Assembly: GCA_036403235.1 (NCBI GenBank)
Contig: DASWRI010000044.1
Location: forward strand, 9,693 to 73,692
Direction of reading: 5' to 3'
Source: JBGTFE01 sp036403235
GTDB lineage: Bacteria; Acidobacteriota; Blastocatellia; Pyrinomonadales; Pyrinomonadaceae
DNA: 64,000 bases
The notes below the pieces were generated by a model. It saw only the letters and a program-made list of their open reading frames with translations. It was not told where the DNA came from and did not search any database. The translations under genes were made by a program, and so were the position numbers. Shown one piece after another: positions 16,950-25,370 of this stretch (the stretch's first letter is position 1; each line of letters opens with the position of its first letter).

Positions 16950-17474
16950 ATGAGCTTAGGTCAGAAAGAACAAAGTATGAGTCTCGGGCAGATTATCGCC
17001 GCCGAGCTCAAGCAGGAAGCCATTTCGACGCGCAAAATGCTGGAACGGATTCCCGCCGACAAACTCGCGTGGAAGCCGCACGAAAAGTCGATGACAATTG
17101 AGCAGCTCGCCGGTCATATCGTCAATATGGTTAGCTGGACGAGCGTCACTCTAAAACAGGACGAGCTTGATTTTGCAAAGATGGACTACAAGCCGCGCGC
17201 CTATACGGACGCTTCGCAATTGACCGAAGATTTTGACAAAAATCTGGCCGAATCCCTCGAAACTCTCGCCGGTACTTCGGACGAAACGATGGCGACAAGC
17301 TGGACTATGCGAAACGGCGAGCAGATATTTTTCACGATGCCGAAAGCCGTCACGATGCGAACTTTCGTGATGAATCACGTCATTCATCATCGCGGCCAGC
17401 TTTCGGTTTATCTGAGACTTCTCGACATTCCGCTTCCGTCCATCTACGGGCCGTCGGCGGACGAGGGAATGTAA
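16950..17474 (+). CDS. DinB-family protein
   Basis: The ATG at 16950 with a GGAG upstream gives 174 aa. It has the four-helix DinB/YfiT pattern: L-E-R-I-P-A-D-K-L-A-W-K-P-H-E-K-S-M (about 38-55), a metal-ligand His in QLAGHIV, and H-V-I-H-H-R-G-Q-L near residue 145. Family members are metal-dependent, often acting as thiol-dependent transferases; this one's substrate is unknown. It is followed by a D-family palindrome. Confidence 0.85.
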   Translation: MSLGQKEQSMSLGQIIAAELKQEAISTRKMLERIPADKLAWKPHEKSMTIEQLAGHIVNMVSWTSVTLKQDELDFAKMDYKPRAYTDASQLTEDFDKNLAESLETLAGTSDETMATSWTMRNGEQIFFTMPKAVTMRTFVMNHVIHHRGQLSVYLRLLDIPLPSIYGPSADEGM

Positions 17475-17477
17475 ATT

Positions 17478-17562
17478 GGTCAGTCGCCAGTCGTCTGTTG
17501 TAAGTTGAGATTTATTTACGTTTTCGATTAAAACTCAATCAGCAACGGACGACTGGCAAACC
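17478..17562. repeat. Intergenic palindrome, GTCAGTCGCCAGTCG type (D2)
   Basis: TGGTCAGTCGCCAGTCGTCTG faces CGGACGACTGGCAAACCA around an AT-rich centre. It fills the spacer between the DinB and chlorite-dismutase-family genes almost exactly. Confidence 0.65.
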
Positions 17563-17564
17563 AT

Positions 17565-18335
17565 ATGGAATTATTAAACTTCGACAAAGAATCCACCGAA
17601 GGCGGAAACTTAAGGCTTATTTCCGAAAGGCGCGAGCCGCAGCCGTTTCCCCAAATCGAAAAACAGTTCGTCAACTTCATCTTTTTTCGCGTCAATCCCG
17701 AATGGCGAAAATTGAACGCCGAAACAAAACGCATCTTTAAATCCGAGTTTCAGAGCGTTTTTAATAAGTTCAGCGAAAATCTTCTGCTTTTTTCCTATTC
17801 GCTCGTCGGCTTTGACTCAAAGGCCGATTTGATGTTCTGGCGCATCGGCGACTCGCTCGATTCGATTCAGGACATGACGGCGACGCTGTATCGCACAAAT
17901 CTGGGAAGCTTTCTCGAAACCGCCGACAACTACCTGGCGATTACGAAAAAAATGATGTTCGTCGCACCCGACGAGCACGAATCGATTGAAGACCGCTTTC
18001 ACGTCAAAGCGGGCGCGAAAAAATATCATTTCGTATACCCGTGCGCCAAACATCGCGATTGGTATGAAAAAACGGGCGAAGAGCGCAAAGAGCTGATTGA
18101 AGAAAATTTTATGGTCGGGAAAAAGTTCGACAACATAAAAATTCACCTGACGCACGCGTTCGGCTTCAGTGAGCAGGAATTTATCGTCAGCTTTGAAACC
18201 GACGAGCCGAAAGATTTTCTCGCGCTCGCCGAAGAGCTGCGCCAGACGACGGCGAGCAAATTCACTTTGCGCGGAATGCCGATTTACACGTGCCGCCAGC
18301 GCAGTTTGATGGAATGTCTCGATGCGATAGGATAA
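17565..18335 (+). CDS. Chlorite dismutase-family heme protein
   Basis: The 256-aa product has the Cld/HemQ double ferredoxin-like fold: FFRVNPEW, LFSYSLVGF, FVYPCAKHRDWY (about 156-167) and FIVSFETDEPKDFL (about 206-219). Aligned by eye with chlorite dismutase, His197 (in THAFGF) sits at the proximal heme ligand and Arg236 (in FTLRGMP) at the distal arginine, which true chlorite dismutases keep. HemQ coproheme decarboxylase is the main alternative. No heme-synthesis or perchlorate genes are nearby. Confidence 0.82.
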   Translation: MELLNFDKESTEGGNLRLISERREPQPFPQIEKQFVNFIFFRVNPEWRKLNAETKRIFKSEFQSVFNKFSENLLLFSYSLVGFDSKADLMFWRIGDSLDSIQDMTATLYRTNLGSFLETADNYLAITKKMMFVAPDEHESIEDRFHVKAGAKKYHFVYPCAKHRDWYEKTGEERKELIEENFMVGKKFDNIKIHLTHAFGFSEQEFIVSFETDEPKDFLALAEELRQTTASKFTLRGMPIYTCRQRSLMECLDAIG

Positions 18336-18337
18336 GA

Positions 18338-18421
18338 ATTACGAATTTCAAATTACGAATTACGAATCCAGAACTTATTTCTTTAATTCATAATTCGTAA
18401 TTTAAAATTCGTAATTAAATT
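18338..18421. repeat. Intergenic palindrome, AATTACGAATT family (C)
   Basis: GAATTACGAATTTCAAATTACG and its repeats face ATAATTCGTAATTTAAAATTCG. It spans the whole gap between the previous stop and the acyP ATG, so no separate Shine-Dalgarno is visible. Confidence 0.75.
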
Positions 18422-18697
18422 ATGAAGATTGCTCGAAAATTCATCATCAGCGGAACGGTACAGGGCGTCGGGTTTCGCTTTTTCGCGCAGCGCTCGGCGG
18501 CGCGGCATCAGGTGCGCGGTTACGTGCGAAATCTCGAAGACGGGCGCGTCGAAGCACTGGCCGAAGGCGAGCCGAAAGCGGTTCAATCGTTTCTCGAAGA
18601 TTTGACGACCGGCCCGATTTACGCAAACGTCGCCGACGTCGAAGAAACGGTTTTAGAGCCGAACGGATTGTATTCAGCATTTTTAATTGAAAAATAA
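18422..18697 (+). CDS. acyP: Acylphosphatase
   Basis: This 91-aa enzyme hydrolyses carboxyl-phosphate bonds. The phosphate-binding motif G-T-V-Q-G-V-G-F-R ends in catalytic Arg19, and G-Y-V-R-N-L-E-D-G supplies Asn37. Length is typical. Its start codon directly follows a palindromic repeat. Confidence 0.95.
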   Translation: MKIARKFIISGTVQGVGFRFFAQRSAARHQVRGYVRNLEDGRVEALAEGEPKAVQSFLEDLTTGPIYANVADVEETVLEPNGLYSAFLIEK

Positions 18698-18704
18698 ATG
18701 AGTT

Positions 18705-18817
18705 TGTCATTCGTCATTTGTCCGTGGTCAGTTGCTGGTTGAATTTAATTCGAGAGCGTAATTAAAGCTCAAGCCCGCAACTGACCACTGACCACTGACC
18801 ACTGACCACTGACAAAA
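18705..18817. repeat. Intergenic palindrome with tandem CTGACCA units (D3)
   Basis: The right part carries four tandem copies of the 7-mer word ACTGACC, ending at the apt ATG. The left part has TCCGTGGTCAGTTGCTGG as imperfect complement. It fills the acyP-apt spacer. Confidence 0.75.
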
Positions 18818-19339
18818 ATGGAACACTTAAAAAAACTTATACGCGAAGTGCCTGATTTTCCGAAAGAAGGCATCAATTTTTACGATATTACGACGCTTTT
18901 GAAAGACGCCGAAGGACTCCGGCAGACGATTGACGCGCTGGCCGCGAATTACAAAGGCGAGCAGATTGACACGGTAATCGGCGTCGAATCGCGCGGTTTT
19001 ATTTTCGCCGCGCCGCTTGCGTATCACTTAAACGCCGGGTTCGTGCCCGTCCGCAAGCCGAAAAAGCTTCCGGCCGAAAAAATTTCCGTCTCGTATGATT
19101 TGGAATACGGTCAGGACACGCTCGAAGTCCACAAGGACGCCATCGGCGAAGGTCATCGCGTCTTGATTGTCGATGATTTGCTCGCGACCGGCGGAACGGC
19201 GCGCGCGACGGTCGATTTGGTCGAAAGTCTGGGCGGAAAAATCGTCGGTCTGATGTTTCTCGTCGAGCTGAATTTCTTAAACGGACGCCGAAAATTCGAC
19301 GGCTACGACGTCCGCTCGTTATTAAATTACGATTCTTAA
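18818..19339 (+). CDS. apt: Adenine phosphoribosyltransferase
   Basis: The 173-aa product salvages adenine to AMP. It has the PRPP loop VLIVDDLLATGGTA (115-128), GVESRGFIF (about 55-63) and RKPKKLP (about 79-85), all canonical, as is the length. The start follows a tandem CTGACCA repeat with no clear Shine-Dalgarno. Confidence 0.96.
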   Translation: MEHLKKLIREVPDFPKEGINFYDITTLLKDAEGLRQTIDALAANYKGEQIDTVIGVESRGFIFAAPLAYHLNAGFVPVRKPKKLPAEKISVSYDLEYGQDTLEVHKDAIGEGHRVLIVDDLLATGGTARATVDLVESLGGKIVGLMFLVELNFLNGRRKFDGYDVRSLLNYDS

Positions 19340-19384
19340 ACTAGACAATCCAAAATCCAAAACCTACAATCTAAACTCGTTTAC

Positions 19385-19458
19385 GCTCCCGTAGCTCAGC
19401 TGGATAGAGCGTTCGCCTCCTAAGTGAAAGGCCGCAGATTCGAATTCTGCCGGGAGCA
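19385..19458 (+). tRNA. tRNA-Arg (anticodon CCT)
   Basis: Full cloverleaf: acceptor GCTCCCG/CGGGAGC, D arm GCTC...GAGC, anticodon stem TTCGC/GTGAA with loop CTCCTAA (anticodon CCT), and T arm GCAGA-TTCGAAT-TCTGC, 74 nt including discriminator A. The CCA end is not encoded. Confidence 0.95.
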
Positions 19459-19466
19459 AATCATAT

Positions 19467-19503
19467 AAAAGCGGTGCAGAAATTTATCTACACCGCTTTG
19501 TCT
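19467..19503 (+). terminator. Terminator after tRNA-Arg
   Basis: AAAAGCGGTG and CACCGCTTT form a 9-bp stem followed by T-rich sequence, just downstream of the tRNA. Confidence 0.75.
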
Positions 19504-19522
19504 TTTCTAAATTCGAAACAAT

Positions 19523-22500
19523 CTACGGAACAAAAGCATTTTCAGTCGGAACGTCGGTCGAAACGCCGAACTGGAAAGCCGTCACGCCGGCGCTCGACCT
19601 CATCAGATACCAGACGCCGGTCGATGGCCTGAAGACCGCGATATCGGCGCGCCCGTCGCCGTCGTAATCGGCCGGAACGGGTTTGTCTTCGGCTATTCCG
19701 AAAGCGTTTATCGTAAACGAGCCGTTCGAGCTGTTGATGATATACCAGACACCGTTTGACGGTCGATAAACGGCGATGTCGGTTTTTCCGTCGCCGTCGA
19801 AATCGGCCGGTGCGGGAACATCGGTCGATATTCCCCAGCGCGTCGCCCGCTGCGCATTATCGATGCTGCTCTGATACCACCAATCGCCGGTCGAGGGCCG
19901 AAAGATGGCCGGGTCGACTTTGCCGTCGCCGTCGAAATCACCGCGAACGGGTTTGTCGCCCGCCAGACCGAACGGGATAATCGAAACCGCTCCGGTCGTG
20001 CCGAGTCGATACCACGTGTTGTTCGACGGGCGGAAAACGATGAAATCGGCTTTTCCGTCCGAATCAAAATCGCCCGGACGCGGCACGTCGCCGCTCGCGC
20101 CCCAGTGAACAAAATTCTGCGTGTTGTTGATGCTCGACAAAAACCACCAATCGCCCGAAGCCGGACGGAAAATGCCGATGTCGGTTTTGCCGTCGCCGTC
20201 GTAATCAGCGGGCGCGGGCACGTCGCCGGCGAGACCGAACGTCTGCTCGGCAACGGTTGCGTTGCTCAATAATTCATACCAGCGATTGGTCGAAGGCCGG
20301 AAAGCCGAAACGTCGGCGCGGCCATCGCCGTCGTAATCGAATAACGTCAAAAGCGGCGCGGAGGCATTTAAAAGACGCTTGACTCTGACTCCGGAAACGC
20401 CGTTGACCTTTGTAAACTCGCCGCCGATAAGAATTTTTCCGTCGGTTTGCAGATTTATATCCCAGACCGATGTATTGGTCTCGCCGCCAAAACTCAAATC
20501 GAACGAGCCGTTTGCGTTAAGACGGGCGATTCCGATTCGATATTGATTGCCGACTGTGCTCATCGCGCCGCCGATAAGAATTTTGCCGTCCGGCTGAATC
20601 TTGACGGCTAAAATCGTCGCGTTGGCCGTCTGGACGAACGACGTATCAAGCGTGCCGTCGGCATTGAGACGCCCGACTTTCTGCATATTGCTGTTTCCGT
20701 TTAAGGCCGTAAACTGACCGACTAAAACGACCTTGCCGTCCGTCTGCAAATCGATGTCATAGACGACGTCGTTGGCGCCGCCGGGCGGATTAAACGTATT
20801 GTCGAGCGTGCCGTCGGCGTTCAGGCGCGCGATTCTGCCCCGAATGTTTGACGCGATAGTCGAAAAAGTGCCGCCGATTAAAAATTTCCCGTCCGGCTGA
20901 ACAAGAACTTTGTTAACCAGTCCGGGCGCCTGAACGCCGATAAAAGTGTTGTCGAGCGAGCCGTTGGAATTTAATCTTTCGATAATTTTGCTGTTCGAGC
21001 CGCCGACCGTAATAATCTTTCCGTCGGGCAATACGGCAATATCGTTGATTCCGATTGTTCCGCCCCAGGTAAAGCCGGTATCGCGCGAGCCGTCAGGATT
21101 GAGTCTGACGAAATTGACGGCGGTTCCGATAATTAAAATTTTACCGTCCGGCTGCAGAGCAATCGACCGGATGGTAGGATTGCTCGTCGTAAAAGTCCCG
21201 TTGTAATAAGGCACAAAAGATGTGTCGAGACTTCCGTCGGCGTTCAGACGAGCGAGCGATTGACGGACAACGCCGTTGACCGACGGAAATTCGCCGGCAA
21301 TCAGGATTTTTCCGTCCGGCTGCTGCAAAATCCGCGTAACGATTCCCAGTCGTCTGACTTTGACATCAAAAGCGCTATCGGTTGTGCCGCCCGCATTCAA
21401 GCGAAGAATCGGATTTGCGCCGCCGACTAAAGGGTAGATTTGACCGCCGATAAGAATTTTCCCGTCCGATTGCAGCTCGATATCGAAAATTGGTATTAGC
21501 GCGGCGGCCTGCGCGTTGTTTGAAAACGAATTATCGAGCGTGCCGTCGCTGCTGAGCAGCGCGAGATTTCTGATATTTACCGCGTTATAAGAAGGAAAAT
21601 CGCCGGCGATGAAAATTTTTCCGTCGGGGCGAATGATTATATCGTTTATACCGTAGGAGGAGCTGCCCGCGCCAAAATTATTGAGGTTAAAATTCAAATC
21701 CAAACTTCCGTCCGAGTTTATGCGCGAAATCCTTCCTTGCTGAAATCCGTTGACGAAGGTAAAGCTGCCGCCGATGATGAGCTTTCCGTCGGCCTGTATT
21801 TTAACGACTTCAATCGTCTGATTGACCGTCACCAGAGAAAAGCCGGAATCGACTGAACCGTCGGCGTTGAGCCTTCTCACGTAGTTCTGCGGGCCGGACA
21901 TCCCGGTGATGAACACAACTTTTCCGTCCGGCTGCACTTCGATGTCTTTGATGAGCCCGATGCCGGTCGCCGAAAACGAATTGTCGGGCGTGCCGTCGGC
22001 GTTAAATTTAGCGATGTTCCGGCCGAATTCGCCGCCGATAAAAAATTTATCGTTCGGCAGCACTTCGATGGTGTAAATGTTGCTGTCCTGCGGCACGGGC
22101 AAATTAAAAGAAGAATCAATCGTCCCGTTCGGATTAAGACGCATGACGGCGGGCGCAAAAACTCCGTTGATGCCGTATAAACTGCCGGCGACGATAATTT
22201 TCCCGTCCGATTGGAGGCCGAGCGCGAGAACTCTCGCCCCGAGCGAGCTGCCGTTAAAAAAAACCGGCGGATTAAACGACGTATCGACGCTGCCGTCCGC
22301 GTTAAGCCGTCCGACTCCGTTCGCCGCCTGTCCCTGCACGTCTGTAAAAATGCCGCCGATGAGAATTTTGCCGTCCGGCTGCGTTTTAACAACATAGACA
22401 AGCCCGTTGGTCGTGCCGCTAACCGCAGCGTTAAAGCTCGCATCGACTTCGCCCGCCGCCTTTGCCGCCGAAACAAAGATTGCGCTCAACAGAACGCAGA

Positions 22501-22546
22501 ATGCCGGAATTAAAAATGCGCGCAGAAGCTTTTGATATTGATTCAT
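19523..22546 (-). CDS. Secreted delta-60 repeat / FG-GAP propeller protein
   Basis: The ATG at 22546 gives 1007 aa with a signal peptide (core AFLIPAFCVLLSAIFVSAA). Residues about 30-740 are tandem delta-60-type repeats of roughly 45-60 residues, each with the words Q-P-D-G-K-I-L-I-G-G and R-L-N-A-D-G-S-x-D-x-S-F. Residues about 745-1007 are FG-GAP/VCBS repeats with DYDGDGRADVSAF and AFRPS-type words. Both modules form beta-propellers in known proteins. It is probably a large surface or secreted protein; ligand unknown. Its C-terminal module matches the truncated gene at the window start. Confidence 0.9.
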   Translation of the reverse strand: MNQYQKLLRAFLIPAFCVLLSAIFVSAAKAAGEVDASFNAAVSGTTNGLVYVVKTQPDGKILIGGIFTDVQGQAANGVGRLNADGSVDTSFNPPVFFNGSSLGARVLALGLQSDGKIIVAGSLYGINGVFAPAVMRLNPNGTIDSSFNLPVPQDSNIYTIEVLPNDKFFIGGEFGRNIAKFNADGTPDNSFSATGIGLIKDIEVQPDGKVVFITGMSGPQNYVRRLNADGSVDSGFSLVTVNQTIEVVKIQADGKLIIGGSFTFVNGFQQGRISRINSDGSLDLNFNLNNFGAGSSSYGINDIIIRPDGKIFIAGDFPSYNAVNIRNLALLSSDGTLDNSFSNNAQAAALIPIFDIELQSDGKILIGGQIYPLVGGANPILRLNAGGTTDSAFDVKVRRLGIVTRILQQPDGKILIAGEFPSVNGVVRQSLARLNADGSLDTSFVPYYNGTFTTSNPTIRSIALQPDGKILIIGTAVNFVRLNPDGSRDTGFTWGGTIGINDIAVLPDGKIITVGGSNSKIIERLNSNGSLDNTFIGVQAPGLVNKVLVQPDGKFLIGGTFSTIASNIRGRIARLNADGTLDNTFNPPGGANDVVYDIDLQTDGKVVLVGQFTALNGNSNMQKVGRLNADGTLDTSFVQTANATILAVKIQPDGKILIGGAMSTVGNQYRIGIARLNANGSFDLSFGGETNTSVWDINLQTDGKILIGGEFTKVNGVSGVRVKRLLNASAPLLTLFDYDGDGRADVSAFRPSTNRWYELLSNATVAEQTFGLAGDVPAPADYDGDGKTDIGIFRPASGDWWFLSSINNTQNFVHWGASGDVPRPGDFDSDGKADFIVFRPSNNTWYRLGTTGAVSIIPFGLAGDKPVRGDFDGDGKVDPAIFRPSTGDWWYQSSIDNAQRATRWGISTDVPAPADFDGDGKTDIAVYRPSNGVWYIINSSNGSFTINAFGIAEDKPVPADYDGDGRADIAVFRPSTGVWYLMRSSAGVTAFQFGVSTDVPTENAFVP

Positions 22547-23140
22547 TTCTTTATAAAATACGCGATTTATATTGAAATATCCACAAATTTTTTTTGGCCG
22601 GCCGGATTGCTTTTTATTTATTTGAAAATATTTTTCGAAATTTTTGGAAAGCAAAAGCGAATAAAACTTTCTAATAAGTAACGGAAGATAACGGTGGTCA
22701 AGCGCAATGGCAAGCAATTTGGCTTAACTTGGGGATTCCGTGTTCTGTTCACAATCTTCGTATAAAATGTCTTGAGCCGTATTTGACCGAATGCGGCTTT
22801 TTTCTTTTTAAAATTTCCAAAATTCGTTCGTGCAAATTGTTAAGGCGCTCGTGCAAAAGAATAAATCACGTCTGCAAAACGATAAACCGTCCGTGCAAAC
22901 GAATAACTCGCTCGTGCAAACGAATAAACCGTTCGTGCAAAAGAATAAATGCTTCGTGCAAAACTGTAAACGGCTCGTGCAAAACTGTAACTCGCTGGTG
23001 CAAAGAAATCTTTCGTTCGTGCAAAAATTTGTACGGGCGCGGACAAGCCGCCGCCGATACATTTTTCTCGCGCTTTTTGTTTCAATTTCACGAATTTCTT
23101 CTTTGCGTCTTTCGCTTCATTTGTGGCAACTTAAAGGTGT
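22547..23140. other. 594-nt divergent intergenic region holding a 21-nt repeat array
   Basis: The FG-GAP gene runs left and nnr runs right from this gap. 22547-22770 is AT-rich with no gene I can support. A weak hairpin (AGCCG at 22775, CGGCT at 22794) with a T-run follows, like an orphan terminator. 22827-23036 is the 21-nt array. 23037-23140 is unremarkable leader to nnr. Confidence 0.6.
22827..23036 (+). repeat. Ten-unit degenerate array with exact 21-nt period (array I)
   Basis: The core C-G-T-G-C-A-A-A, or a one- or two-base variant, recurs at 22829, 22850, 22871, 22892, 22913, 22934, 22955, 22976, 22997 and 23018, always 21 nt apart. The unit reads about TTCGTGCAAAAGAATAAACCG with the second half varying (GAATAAA, CTGTAAA). 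There is no constant repeat plus variable spacer, so it is not CRISPR. Several frames stay open because 21 is divisible by three. It ends about 105 nt before nnr. Confidence 0.85.
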
Positions 23141-24778
23141 ATGCAAAAAGTCCTTTCAGCCGCCGAGATGCGCGAAGTCGACCGCTTGACGATTGAAAAA
23201 TACGGCATCCCGTCGATTCTTTTGATGGAAAACGCCGCTCACGCCGCGGCGCGCGCGATTGCCGAAAAGCTCGGCGGAACGGTCGAGGGAAAGACGTTTT
23301 TAATTTTATGCGGCAAGGGCAACAACGGCGGCGACGGTGCGGCGCTGGCACGCGTTTTATGGACGCAGGGCGCACTAATTTCCTGCGCGCATTTATTTGG
23401 AAAAGTTGAAAAAGCAAAAGGCGATGCTTACGTCAATTTTAATATATTGAAAAAATTTGATAAGCAAAATACTTTAAAGACAAATTGGGTTTTTGTAGAA
23501 GAATTTGAAGAAAAGCCGGAGGATTTGAAAAAATGGCAAAGGCAGACTCATTTCGAATCTTACGACGTGATTATAGATGCGCTCTTCGGGACGGGTTTGT
23601 CCCGGCCGGTTGAGGAAGAATTAAAAAGCATTGTAATTAAAAGATTAATCTCCTTAAAACAAAGAGATTGGAACGAGTCGCTTATTATTTCTCTCGATTT
23701 GCCGTCAGGATTAAACGCTGATTTAGCCGCGCCGATTGGCGAAAATGTAAAGGCAGATTTAACTGTCACTTTCACCGCGCCGAAGCCCGCGAATGTGCTT
23801 GCGCCCGCGTCGAATTTTGGCGGCGAGCTGGTCGTCGCAAATATCGGTTCGCCGCAGGAATTAATCGACAATTCGCCTTCGCAGTTGTTTTTAGCCGAAA
23901 AAGAAGACGTAAAAATCTGGCTCGAAAAAACGAAATTTACGAGCGATTCGCACAAAACGACGCGCGGGCGGGCGATTTTTGTGGCGGGTTCGAGAAATAT
24001 GGCGGGCGCGGCCGTTCTGGCGGCAAACGCGGCGATGCGCAGCGGCGTCGGTCTGATTCGCGTCGCGACGGCCGAATCGGCGCAAAACGCGGTTTCTTCG
24101 CACGCTTACCCGGAAGTGATGGTCGCCGGGCTTCCCGAAACCGAAGACGGCGCAATTTCCGCGGAAGCGTTTGAAAAAGTCGGGAAGCTTTCCGAGAAAA
24201 TGCACGTTTTATCAATCGGGAGCGGTTTGTCTTCGAATGAAGAAACGACCAGGAATTTTGTGCGAAAAACGGTCGAAAACCGAAAAACTCCCGTCGTCAT
24301 CGACGCCGACGGTCTGAACGCGCTCGCGCCGTTTGATTTGGAGGGAAGCAACAAATACCCTCTGATTCTGACGCCGCACGTCGGCGAGATGCGAAAGCTT
24401 CTCGGAAATGAAAAGGAAGATTTCAAAGACCGAGTGAAAATCGTCAGGGATTTTGCCGCCAAACATCGCGTCATTTTAGTTTTAAAAGGCGAGCGCAGCT
24501 TAATCGCCGCGCCTGATGGCCGCGTCGTCATCAATCCGACCGGAAATTCCGGGCTCGGCCGCGCCGGAAACGGTGACACGCTCGCCGGAATCGTCACCGG
24601 ATTTGTCGCGCAGGCCGTCGCCATGAAGCTCGATATTTTCGATTCGGTCGTCGCCGCGCTTTATGTGGCGGGCCTTGCGGGCGACATCGCCGAGCGAAAA
24701 TTCGGCAAACGCGTCATGACCGCTTCCGACGTGCGCGACTGCCTTTCGAGCGCATTTCGAGAAATTGAGGAAAATTAA
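23141..24778 (+). CDS. nnr: Bifunctional NAD(P)H-hydrate epimerase / ADP-dependent dehydratase
   Basis: The 545-aa fusion repairs hydrated NAD(P)H. The N-terminal YjeF_N epimerase domain (about 1-225) has LLMENAA, GKGNNGGDGA (about 53-62) and GTGLSRP (about 150). The C-terminal ribokinase-like dehydratase (about 240-540) has TPHVGEM (about 411-417) and the nucleotide motif GLGRAGNGDTLAG (about 467-479). Order and size match bacterial Nnr. tsaE follows after a palindromic spacer. Confidence 0.95.
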   Translation: MQKVLSAAEMREVDRLTIEKYGIPSILLMENAAHAAARAIAEKLGGTVEGKTFLILCGKGNNGGDGAALARVLWTQGALISCAHLFGKVEKAKGDAYVNFNILKKFDKQNTLKTNWVFVEEFEEKPEDLKKWQRQTHFESYDVIIDALFGTGLSRPVEEELKSIVIKRLISLKQRDWNESLIISLDLPSGLNADLAAPIGENVKADLTVTFTAPKPANVLAPASNFGGELVVANIGSPQELIDNSPSQLFLAEKEDVKIWLEKTKFTSDSHKTTRGRAIFVAGSRNMAGAAVLAANAAMRSGVGLIRVATAESAQNAVSSHAYPEVMVAGLPETEDGAISAEAFEKVGKLSEKMHVLSIGSGLSSNEETTRNFVRKTVENRKTPVVIDADGLNALAPFDLEGSNKYPLILTPHVGEMRKLLGNEKEDFKDRVKIVRDFAAKHRVILVLKGERSLIAAPDGRVVINPTGNSGLGRAGNGDTLAGIVTGFVAQAVAMKLDIFDSVVAALYVAGLAGDIAERKFGKRVMTASDVRDCLSSAFREIEEN

Positions 24779-24889
24779 AACAGGTTGGACGGGATAGGCA
24801 GAATGGTAATTTTATTTATTCGAAAGTTTGAAATAAAATTCGAATCTTGAATTTAACAAACAATTATCCTGTCCATCCTGTTTGAATTT
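24779..24889. repeat. Intergenic palindrome, CAGGTTGGACGGGAT family (G)
   Basis: AACAGGTTGGACGGGATAGG faces TTATCCTGTCCATCCTGTTT around an AT-rich core with its own small inverted repeat (ATTTTATTTATTCG / CGAATCTTGAATTT, imperfect). It fills the nnr-tsaE spacer. Confidence 0.7.
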
Positions 24890-24892
24890 TTT

Positions 24893-25333
24893 ATGAAAAT
24901 CGAGGAGTTTATTTCAAAATCGCCCGAAGAAACTTTTGAGCTGGGCGAAAAGCTCGGCGAATCCTTAAAGGGCGGCGAGGCGATTTTGCTTTCGGGCGGG
25001 CTCGGCGCGGGGAAAACGCTTTTTACAAAAGGCGTTTTAAACGCGCTCGGTTTTGATGTCGACGAAGTGACGAGTCCTTCGTTTACGCTCGTCAATCTTT
25101 ACAAAACCGAAAAATTCGACGTTTATCACATCGATTTCTGGCGCCTCGACGAGAACTCCGACGTCGCCTTTGCCGTCGGTTTGAGCGAAATCGTCGAAGA
25201 CGAAACGGCAATCCTGATAATCGAGTGGGCGGAACGATTAAAAGATTTTTCGTTTCCGGCTGACGTTTTAGACGTGAAAATCGACGGCGACGGCGACGAG
25301 CCGCGCGAAATACAAATTTCCCGGAAAGAATAA
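24893..25333 (+). CDS. tsaE: tRNA threonylcarbamoyladenosine biosynthesis ATPase TsaE
   Basis: The 146-aa P-loop protein has Walker A G-G-L-G-A-G-K-T (35-42), SPSFTLVN (61-68), DFWRL (81-85) and the Walker-B-like IIEWAERL (about 109-116), all TsaE hallmarks. It works with TsaB and TsaD, not seen here, to make t6A37 on tRNA. The gene order nnr-tsaE is common in bacteria. Confidence 0.95.
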   Translation: MKIEEFISKSPEETFELGEKLGESLKGGEAILLSGGLGAGKTLFTKGVLNALGFDVDEVTSPSFTLVNLYKTEKFDVYHIDFWRLDENSDVAFAVGLSEIVEDETAILIIEWAERLKDFSFPADVLDVKIDGDGDEPREIQISRKE

Positions 25334-25370
25334 AATTCGCTCGGCTGTATTTATGGATTGATTTTATAGT

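Noticed and set aside
22827..23036. CRISPR array
   Set aside because: No invariant repeat alternates with unique spacers; the units are degenerate along the whole 21 nt and no cas gene is present.
22729..23196. Coding heptapeptide-repeat protein (repeats like R-S-C-K-R-I-N) in array I
   Set aside because: Several frames on both strands are open simply because the period is 21 nt. There is no start with a Shine-Dalgarno, and the frame runs into nnr.
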